Shown piece after piece: positions 1 through 7,000 of a stretch of 64,000 nt of DNA (position 1 is the first letter of the stretch; each line of letters opens with the position of its first letter). The position numbers were made by a program, and so were the translations under genes. The stretch is from Butyrivibrio sp. NC2007. GTDB taxonomy: Bacteria; Bacillota; Clostridia; Lachnospirales; Lachnospiraceae. Location of the stretch: NCBI RefSeq assembly GCF_000421405.1, contig NZ_ATWY01000008.1, positions 1 to 64,000 on the forward strand, given 5' to 3'. Below the pieces are notes generated by a model. It was not told the origin of the DNA. It searched no databases and saw nothing but the letters and a program-made list of their open reading frames with translations.

Positions 1-86
1 CAGTCCTTTAAAAGGGATGGCTTTCTAACGCCATCCCTGTCGTATTCAATAAGGATACCCAGAACTATTTCTCTGATATTTGCCAT
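1..86 (-). CDS. rsmB: 16S rRNA (cytosine-967) methyltransferase RsmB, N-terminal fragment
   Basis: Only the first 28 codons are inside the window; the gene runs off the left edge. The peptide begins MANIREIVLGILIEYDRDG, which resembles the start of the NusB-like RNA-binding domain at the N terminus of RsmB. The ATG at 86-84 is preceded by GGAG with a six-base spacer. The family methylates C967 of 16S rRNA during 30S assembly. Position also supports the call: in many Firmicutes rsmB follows priA-def-fmt-yugP, the genes found to the right. Only a short peptide is visible, so the identification rests on that resemblance plus context. Confidence 0.68.
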   Translation of the reverse strand, partial: MANIREIVLGILIEYDRDGVRKPSLLKD

Positions 87-115
87 GTTTTTCTCCAAGT
101 ACTTATATATATTCA

Positions 116-145
116 ATTATCTGATGTATTATGGAATTTTGTCAA
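116..145 (-). promoter_or_regulatory. putative promoter of rsmB
   Basis: On the minus strand TTGACA (145-140), an 18-base spacer and GATAAT (121-116) resemble a sigma-A promoter. It lies 30 bases upstream of the rsmB ATG, between that gene and the repeat array. It would give rsmB its own transcription where the usual upstream operon is separated from it. Confidence 0.5.
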
Positions 146-149
146 ACAT

Positions 150-357
150 GAGTCACCGGGGACGTTTCACTTTGACTCATTTTGAGTCAATGGGGACGGT
201 TCACTTTGACTCATTTTGAGTCAATGGGGACGTTTCACTTTGTCTCATTTTGAGTCAATGGGGACGGTTCACTTTGTCTCATTTTGAGTCAATGGGGACG
301 GTTCTCTTTGACTCCTTTTTAAGTCAGGAGGACGGTTCTTTTGACTTATTTTTATGT
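150..357. repeat. tandem array of six 34-bp palindrome-bearing repeats
   Basis: The GGGGACG anchor recurs exactly every 34 bases, at 158, 192, 226, 260 and 294, with a degenerate sixth unit at 328. Each unit contains the palindrome TGACTCATTTTGAGTCA (or a TGTCTCA variant) followed by ATGGGGACGGTTCACTT. The last two units are decayed. Units are contiguous and nearly identical, so there are no unique spacers. The same unit occurs inverted at 921-1020. Confidence 0.9.
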
Positions 358-379
358 GCGGGGAATTATGGGACGGAAA

Positions 380-691
380 GTGCATCACAAAACCTTCTAT
401 AAAGTTATGTTGGTTGGAGCTTGTTTTTGAAATGCATCACAAAAATAGCTATATAAAAAAATAGTTGGAAATTACAAGCTCTTTTCCAAGCCACAGATCA
501 AAATAATTTGATTCCTAACGCTCATCCTACATCACAACACTTGGCCTACGGATGCCATGTGATGTAATTGTTTATGGAAGCCCAAAAATCTTTTTTGAAC
601 TTTCCAACTATTTTTCGTATAGGAGAAAATTGTGGGGTGGTCGAAATTACGTTTCCAACCATGGTTAAATTATCAGCCTGTTGTGATGCAC
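380..691. repeat. nested palindromic noncoding element (MITE-like)
   Basis: Perfect 11-bp inverted ends GTGCATCACAA (380-390) and TTGTGATGCAC (681-691) bound 312 bp without a convincing gene. Inside are a second perfect 15-bp inverted pair (457-471 with 601-615, AAAAATAGTTGGAAA) and a central pair TACATCACA (528-536) with TGTGATGTA (558-566). The outer two pairs share nearly the same centre (about 536), so the block can fold back on itself. TGCATCACAAAA also occurs a second time near 433. No transposase is present. Whether it acts as DNA or RNA cannot be told. Confidence 0.6.
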
Positions 692-778
692 TGTAACAGC
701 GAAATCTCCCCCGGATAAACTAATTGTAATTATGTAGTTATCAGCATCTCCTTATCCTGCCCGCCTTAGTGACTGAGC

Positions 779-867
779 GCTCATAAAAATACCGGAGTCA
801 AGGGACAGTACGCTGGGCGCCGCTCTTTGGCGCCCGGGCAGCCCTTGGCTCCGGTATCTTTATGAGC
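779..867. repeat. long two-part hairpin
   Basis: A 26-base left arm (779-804) pairs with 842-867 with few mismatches; key parts are GCTCATAAA, TACCGGAG and CAAGGG with their complements. The loop contains a second GC-rich hairpin, GGGCGCC (815-821) with GGCGCCC (829-835). Short flanking CCCGCC and GGCGGG stretches may extend the stem. There is no T-run on either side, so it is not an obvious terminator. Confidence 0.7.
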
Positions 868-920
868 AACTATCTATTGGCGGCGGGCCAATAAGCTAAC
901 CCCCGCAAAATTGTCAGTTT

Positions 921-1020
921 TTGAGTCAATTTGAAACGTCCCCAGTGTCTCAAAATGAGTCAAAGTGAAACGTCTCCAGTGTCTCATTTTGAGTCAATCT
1001 GAAACGTCCCCGGTGACTCA
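921..1020. repeat. three inverted copies of the 34-bp repeat
   Basis: CGTCCCC or CGTCTCC recurs at 937, 971 and 1005, exactly 34 bases apart. This is the reverse complement of the 150-357 unit, including the TGAGTCA/TGACTCA palindromes. The array ends on the TGA stop codon of the adjacent CPBP protease gene: bases 1018-1020 belong to both. Confidence 0.88.
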
Positions 1021-2088
1021 AACTGCTGTGTCTAAAGTGTTGATTTCCTCAGCCACCTTTTTCTTATTGAAGATAGGTGCGAAGATGAACAGAGTAAAGA
1101 TCAGACTTCTGATCAGCATTATCGGAATCTGAGACCAGGTCAGGCTCTGGTTCTGAAGCACGTTAACATCTCCGCCTGTGAATATAACAACGTAATTATT
1201 ATTGATAAAATGCATTATTGCTATAGCCCAGATATTCTGAGTCTTCATATATGCATAGCCAAAGAAAATTCCCATTGTTACACAGGTTATAATCTGTGTG
1301 ACAAGAAGCTGCGGACCTGAAGTAGTTGAATAGAACATGAAATCAGCAGCTGTATGCCAGATTCCCCATACAACACCCACGAGAATAACACCAAGTCTAA
1401 GGCCAAACTTCTTTTGCATGATTGGCTGCAGGTAATAGCGCCAGCCGTACTCTTCACCAAGAAAAGCAATCATGGTTATTGGGAAATTCAGCATGATCAT
1501 TACTGCACTAAACCAGTTCATGGGATTGAAGGTCATTGCATTTAATTCAGAAAAATCACCGATTCCCTCTCCTGCTGCTATGTTGGCCGAAAGCTGTGCA
1601 ATATAGAATCTGCAAAAGAAAAGTACAACAAACACAAGGATCATCACTATACTAAGCAAAACATTCTTTCTGCAAAGTCCCGTATTCTCCCTCTTTTCTC
1701 TTCCACAAGCCCAGAATGCTATATAAGCAACAACACTTCCAATCAAAAGAATGTACTGACTGTACAGATTCCAGTTAGAGACCATTCCGGCGCCACTGTC
1801 AATCATCTGCTGTGGTGCAAAAGCAGATATTACTGCCATTATAACCATGATCGCTGATGTAACAAGAAACGCGATAAATCCAACCATCGGAAGTTTCTTT
1901 TCTTTCCTGTCAAATAACAGCATACCGATTATTACTCCGCAAGCCGGGTAAGTCATCATCGCATTGACAAAGGCCGTCAGGTCTTTGTCCCCCTTAAGTC
2001 CCAGGAACATAAATATGCTCATCAGCGCTGTCATACCAAAGGCTACAGCCAAAAAGACATACAACTTTTTTCTTTCATTAACACTCAT
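1018..2088 (-). CDS. CPBP family intramembrane metalloprotease
   Basis: This is a predicted polytopic membrane protein of 356 residues with about eight hydrophobic segments. Near residues 210-220 it carries EEYGWRYYLQP, the EExxxR glutamate-arginine motif of the CPBP (CAAX protease and bacteriocin-processing, Abi) family. GIWHTAAD and HFINN follow in later helices and supply the family histidines. Members cleave or bind substrates within the membrane; several are linked to bacteriocin maturation or self-immunity, but nothing here identifies a substrate. The ATG has GGAGG upstream. It stands alone between yugP and the repeat block, with its stop codon inside the last repeat unit, so it looks like part of the material separating yugP from rsmB. 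Confidence 0.85.
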   Translation of the reverse strand: MSVNERKKLYVFLAVAFGMTALMSIFMFLGLKGDKDLTAFVNAMMTYPACGVIIGMLLFDRKEKKLPMVGFIAFLVTSAIMVIMAVISAFAPQQMIDSGAGMVSNWNLYSQYILLIGSVVAYIAFWACGREKRENTGLCRKNVLLSIVMILVFVVLFFCRFYIAQLSANIAAGEGIGDFSELNAMTFNPMNWFSAVMIMLNFPITMIAFLGEEYGWRYYLQPIMQKKFGLRLGVILVGVVWGIWHTAADFMFYSTTSGPQLLVTQIITCVTMGIFFGYAYMKTQNIWAIAIMHFINNNYVVIFTGGDVNVLQNQSLTWSQIPIMLIRSLIFTLFIFAPIFNKKKVAEEINTLDTAV

Positions 2089-2187
2089 CTTTTTATTCCT
2101 CCTTGAATATACAATTTACCACTCAAACCTTAAATTGTGTCCCCATACACTGATTTGAGCGGATTTTACACTCAATTTATACTAGCA

Positions 2188-2225
2188 TAAAAAAAGAAGC
2201 CCGCGGCGGTTATTCCGCAGGCTTC
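2188..2225 (-). terminator. intrinsic terminator after yugP
   Basis: On the minus strand the stem GAAGCCTGCGG / CCGCGGGCTTC is followed by an unbroken run of seven to eight T, ten bases beyond the yugP stop codon. Confidence 0.9.
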
Positions 2226-2234
2226 ACAAATTGT

Positions 2235-2945
2235 TCATCTTCTTCTGTTGTTAAGGAGCACGAGCCTTAAGAGCTGTACCACTGCAGATGCAGCACTTGC
2301 CACATAAGTCATGGCTGCTGCGCTTAAGACCTTCCTTGAAGAATCCACTTCTTCAGGTCCGAGTATTCCGTAATCTTCAAGCATCACCAACGCTCTGTGG
2401 GAAGCATTAAACTCCACGGGAAGCGTTACAACCTGGAACAGAACTGCCAGTGAGAACACCCAGATTCCGATGGTGATAAGAGGCGAAAAGCTCAGGAACA
2501 ATCCAAGGATTATGATCGGTATTCCGGCCTTAGAGCCAATGTTCGCCGCAGGTAATATGGTCGACCTTATCTGCAACGGAACATATCCCGTGTGATGCTG
2601 AAGTACATGGCCGCATTCATGAGCAGCAACACCAACTGCAGCAACTGAATTTGAACCATAGGTAGCATCGGAGAGATTCACCGTTTTGGTTCTTGGGTCA
2701 TAGTGGTCTGTTAAATTTCCCGGAACATGCTGTACTGCAACATCTGTAATCCCGTTTCTCCTGAGGATCTCCATGGCTGCCATAGCTCCGGTCATTCCAC
2801 TCATACTGCGTATTCTGTTATATTTTTTATAAACTGATGAAACCCTTGCACTGGCTATCATACATACGATAGCCATTATTATTGTCAGGATATACATTGG
2901 ATCTATGCCAAGTCCATATCCCATTCTTCCCATTCCGTAATACAT
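2235..2945 (-). CDS. yugP: zinc metallopeptidase of the YugP family
   Basis: A membrane protein of 236 residues with an N-terminal hydrophobic segment (about 13-33), the zincin motif HECGH (about residue 112, in AAHECGHVLQH) and two or more C-terminal hydrophobic segments. It matches the neutral zinc metallopeptidase family typified by Bacillus YugP (PF04298), whose substrate is poorly known. It lies 35 bases downstream of fmt in the same direction and ends at a strong terminator, so it is the last gene of the fmt-yugP unit. A glycine, tyrosine and methionine-rich N terminus (MYYGMGRMGYGLG) is typical of the family. Confidence 0.88.
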   Translation of the reverse strand: MYYGMGRMGYGLGIDPMYILTIIMAIVCMIASARVSSVYKKYNRIRSMSGMTGAMAAMEILRRNGITDVAVQHVPGNLTDHYDPRTKTVNLSDATYGSNSVAAVGVAAHECGHVLQHHTGYVPLQIRSTILPAANIGSKAGIPIIILGLFLSFSPLITIGIWVFSLAVLFQVVTLPVEFNASHRALVMLEDYGILGPEEVDSSRKVLSAAAMTYVASAASAVVQLLRLVLLNNRRR

Positions 2946-2980
2946 AGTGATAAATCACCTCTTTTCAATTCAATAATTCA

Positions 2981-3973
2981 TTACTTGAGAACAGTTCCGA
3001 TCTCAAGCTTATTTCCCAACAGGAACGCCTTAACATCCATTCTCTTTTTGCCTTCAAGCTGAACTTCTGTAATCTGAAGATATCCATCACCTGTAAGGAC
3101 AACAAACGAATCTTTTAAAACTGCAATGATGCTGCCATACGCTTTTGTACTTGCAATCTCTTTTGCCCTGGCTCCAGCCTCGGGACTCAGGCTATTGCAA
3201 AGTGCTCCGAAATCAACAGGAGAAAGAGCCTTCGCATGCCAGATCTTGAGCATCTTGCCTCCCAGATATGTAAAAGCTGAGGGCCATGGATTAAGGCCGC
3301 GTATAAGATTTCTGATACTCTCTGCATCCTCTGAGAAATCGATCCTTCCCATATCCTTGGAAAGCTTGCCACACTTGGTTGCAAGAGCTTCATCCTGCGG
3401 AATGGGAGTTATCTCACCCTTTTCAATCTTGGGAAGTGCCTCTACAATAAGCTCTCCGCCAAGCTTTGATAACTTGTCAAAAAGACTTCCTCCCGTCTCC
3501 TCTTCATCAATCTTGATTGTTCTCTGAAGAAGGATGTCCCCTGTATCCATTCCGGCTGCCATCTGCATGATGGTAACTCCGGTGGTCTTCTTACCATCAA
3601 TGATTGCCTGCTGGATAGGCGCTGCGCCTCTGTACTCAGGAAGAATGGATGCATGAATGTTGACGCAGCCAAACCTTGGAATATCAAGGATCTCCTGTGA
3701 GAGGATCTGGCCAAAGGCAGCGACTACAAATATATCCGCATCAATTGTCTTAAGATACTCTACGTGTTCCGGCTGTTTGATCTTCACCGGCTGATAAACC
3801 GGAATGTTGTGCTCAAGGGCACATACCTTAACATCGCAGGGCTGCAGCTCTCCGCTTCTGCCCTTTGGCTTATCGGGTTGTGTCACAACCAAAACCACCT
3901 CATGTCCTGCTTCAATTATTTTTTCAAGGGCTGACCTGGCAAAATCAGGTGTTCCCATAAATACAATTTTCAT
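2981..3973 (-). CDS. fmt: methionyl-tRNA formyltransferase
   Basis: Transfers a formyl group from 10-formyl-THF to Met-tRNAfMet for translation initiation. The N-terminal formyltransferase domain begins KIVFMGTPDFA and includes VVTQPDKPKGR, the catalytic NIHASILPEYRGAAPI segment with the conserved N and H, and GVTIMQMAAGMDTGDIL. A C-terminal OB-like domain starts near residue 205. The ATG at 3973 is chosen because GGAG lies ten bases upstream; a TTG two codons earlier is less well spaced. A perfect TATAAT (minus strand, 4008-4003) lies upstream and may supply a local promoter now that the gene is separated from def. Confidence 0.97.
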   Translation of the reverse strand: MKIVFMGTPDFARSALEKIIEAGHEVVLVVTQPDKPKGRSGELQPCDVKVCALEHNIPVYQPVKIKQPEHVEYLKTIDADIFVVAAFGQILSQEILDIPRFGCVNIHASILPEYRGAAPIQQAIIDGKKTTGVTIMQMAAGMDTGDILLQRTIKIDEEETGGSLFDKLSKLGGELIVEALPKIEKGEITPIPQDEALATKCGKLSKDMGRIDFSEDAESIRNLIRGLNPWPSAFTYLGGKMLKIWHAKALSPVDFGALCNSLSPEAGARAKEIASTKAYGSIIAVLKDSFVVLTGDGYLQITEVQLEGKKRMDVKAFLLGNKLEIGTVLK

Positions 3974-4011
3974 ATGCAAAATTCTCCTTTACGTCGGACT
4001 CAATTATATCA

Positions 4012-4055
4012 CAAAAAGAAAGCCTTAGTCCCATTTCTGAAATGAGACCAAGACT
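4012..4055 (-). terminator. intrinsic terminator after the nine-module protein gene
   Basis: On the minus strand a 16-bp stem with G-U pairs (arms 4055-4040 and 4036-4021) and a three-base loop is followed by TTCTTTTTG. It separates the fructan locus from fmt. Confidence 0.8.
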
Positions 4056-4060
4056 CCTTA

Positions 4061-7000
4061 TTATTGAACCGCTTCAATTGTCACAGATAATGTTCCGCCA
4101 TCATAGGCATCATTTCCGTCTGGATCTATGGCGAACATGATAACATCGCCCTTTGATACTGTGAATTCTTCATAGAATTCTTTTACCACCTCATGATCAA
4201 AGTTGCCCTGAATATCACCGCCAATCCATCTCTTCTCTTCGCCGTTTAAGAATATTCGCATGCAAACTCCGTTGGCGTCAGCATCATCACTGTTGGCGTA
4301 CTTGGTGTAGCTTCCATAAACCTTAACAGCTCCGTTCCTTGCTGCAACCCATCTGTAAGCTGCGTTCCTGCCATTGCCGGGTTCTACAAAATCAGCCTTA
4401 AGTTCAGGCTTTCCGTCACCTGCATATCTTCCGGCTTCGCTGTCAAAGTTAAGCTCCTCAAATCCGCTTCCGTTCCAGTCACACATTCCGTAGTACCAGC
4501 CATCTGACCCCTGCTCGCCAAAAGCATCCCGGAGATTTGTGTTATTGGTCCTGCCATCATCTTCCGAATCATCAGGCTCTTCATCAGGATCTTTTTCAGG
4601 ATCATCTCCTGCGATTCCATCAGCGTCTTCAATGGTGACAGATAGCTTTCCGCCATCGTAGGAATCATTCCCGTCCGGATCGATCGCAAACATAAGAATA
4701 TCTCCCTCATGAACCGTATACTGCTCATCAAAGCCCTTAACAGCTACGCCACTGAAGTTCCCCTGAATTTCGCCGCCGAGCCACTTCTTCTCTTCGCCGT
4801 TAATGAATATCCTCATGCAGACGCCGTTAGCTTCAGGATCCTCATCGTTGGCAAACTTGGTATACTCACCCTTAACCCTGATAGTGCCGGTCTGTGCAAC
4901 TACCCACTGATAAGCTGCATTCCTGCCGTTTCCGGGTTCTACAAAATCAGCCTTGAGCTCAGGCTTTCCGTCATTGTAGTACCTGCCTGCTTCACTGTCG
5001 TATTCAAGCTCTTCGAAATTTGCACCGTTCCAGTCACACATTCCGTAGTACCAGCCGTCTGACCCCTGCTCACCGAAGGCATCATACAGATTAGTGTAGT
5101 TGGTCCTTGCCTCTTCTCCCTCCGGCTTCTGCTTTGCTTCATAAATGCTGACTGAGAGTCCTCCTGCGTCAAAAGAAATATTGCTTCCCGCATCGATAAC
5201 GAACGAGAGCTTATCTCCTCTTTTAACATCAAGCTTGTCCATCATGAAGCTTACCTTGTTGTCATTGCCATCACCCGCAAATGCCTTGACGTCTACAGCC
5301 TTAAGTTCCTCGTCACCCAGGAAAATACTAAACTTTACTCCATCAGGATAATCCGGATTCTCATCATTATGTCCGAACTTGGTGTAATCCCCCAGCACAT
5401 CGATCTGTCCGTCCTCATATACAACCCACTGGTAAATGGCCGCTTTCTTTTCACCGGGATGAACAAAGTCTTTTTTCATCTCAAGGCCGTTATTTGTCGG
5501 AGATACAAATGCAGTCTTGTCTTCGTTCATGTATGAAAGAACTCTTGCATTCCTTAAATCTGTTCCCTCCAGGAACCACCAGCCGTCTGCCCCCTGCTCG
5601 AAGTTCTCAAGCTTTCCGAGAACAGTCCTGTTTGACCTTACTTCATCACCAACCACAACCTTTTTAGCCTCGCAATCGGCGATGTCGATTTCCAGCCTTC
5701 CGCCGTCCCAGGCGTTGTTCCTGTTGCATCCTACATCAAAGGTTAAGATGTCTCCTTTCTTCACCTGGAGATTTTTAATATCTATGGTTTTAACATTGTC
5801 GTTACCTTCGCCCTTGTAGCAGCCGGCAACTGCATTATAGATATTAGTTTTATTCTTGTAGATATTAACAGTTACACCATCAGGCCATGAGGCGTTTGGA
5901 TCATTATGTCCAAACTTTACATACTGCCCAGTCACATCGATATTTCCGTCAGCAGCTACTACCCATTTGTACATTGCATCGGCATTTAACCTTGGCTGAA
6001 CAAAGTCTTTTTTAACCTCAAGTCCCTTTTGTTTTCTTGACACGAAACCGGAGTTATCAGTGGTCTTAACTGAGAGGACCTCAGCGCGATCTATGCTTCG
6101 TCCCTCAAGGTAATACCAGCCGTTGCTTCCCTGCTCGCCAAAGTCAAAGGCCAGGTTTGCACGGTTTTCACCGCTCTCATTGACCATCTTCATGGTCTTT
6201 AGTTCAGCGTCCTCGATCACAAAGGTGTAATTGCCTCCGTCGTAAGCAGTATTGGATCTTCCATCCACTAAAAGAGTGATCTTATCTCCTTTTCGTACAT
6301 CAAGCCCCTCTACATTAAAATCCTTTGTAACAGTTCTGTCCGTAAGAGGATCAAAATCCTCGCGCTTTAGGACATCGCCGTTTTTGTAAAGATATACCGT
6401 AACGCCGTCAGGCCAGTCGGGATTTGCATCTTCATTCTTGAGCTTGGTATATGATGCCATAATATCGATTTTTCCATCCTGAGCTGCAACCCATTTCACG
6501 TTGGCTGATCTTCCCTTATTGGCAGGCATGATGTAGTCACGCTTTATCTCTATTCCGTCCTTTGTGGTGTACTTATCGCCATCCACAAACCTCTCCACAT
6601 TAACTGCAAAGTCAGGATCCAGATAGTATCCCGACTGGAAGCACCAGCCGTTATTTCCCTGAGAGCCAAAGTCATCTACTGCAGAAGCATTGTTGGTGCG
6701 CACTCTGCCCCAGTCTATTACATTGCTTTCAGTCTGTCCCGTAAGAGGTGAAAGACCTTTTATCGAAAACTCAAATTTACCGGCATCGTAGGCATTGTTT
6801 TCTTTGCCGTTGACAACCATGGTGATGTAGTCATCCTTTGACACATCAATGGCCGGCACATCCAGCCTCTTCGTTACCTCTTTTTCAGTATCAGCTAAAA
6901 ACTCCTCCTGACGCAGCACTTCCTCGTTGTGGTATAGAGTAACCCTTGTTCCATCTGGCCAGCCGGGATTCTTGTCTTCGTTCTTAAACTTGGTGTAAGA

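Noticed and set aside
150-357. CRISPR-like array of regularly spaced 34-bp units
   Set aside because: The intervals between the palindromes are the same sequence in every unit, so there are no spacers; no cas gene is present. It is a plain tandem repeat.
3126-3527. Plus-strand frame of 133 codons opposite fmt
   Set aside because: Shadow of fmt; low-complexity Ser/Leu composition and no start signal.
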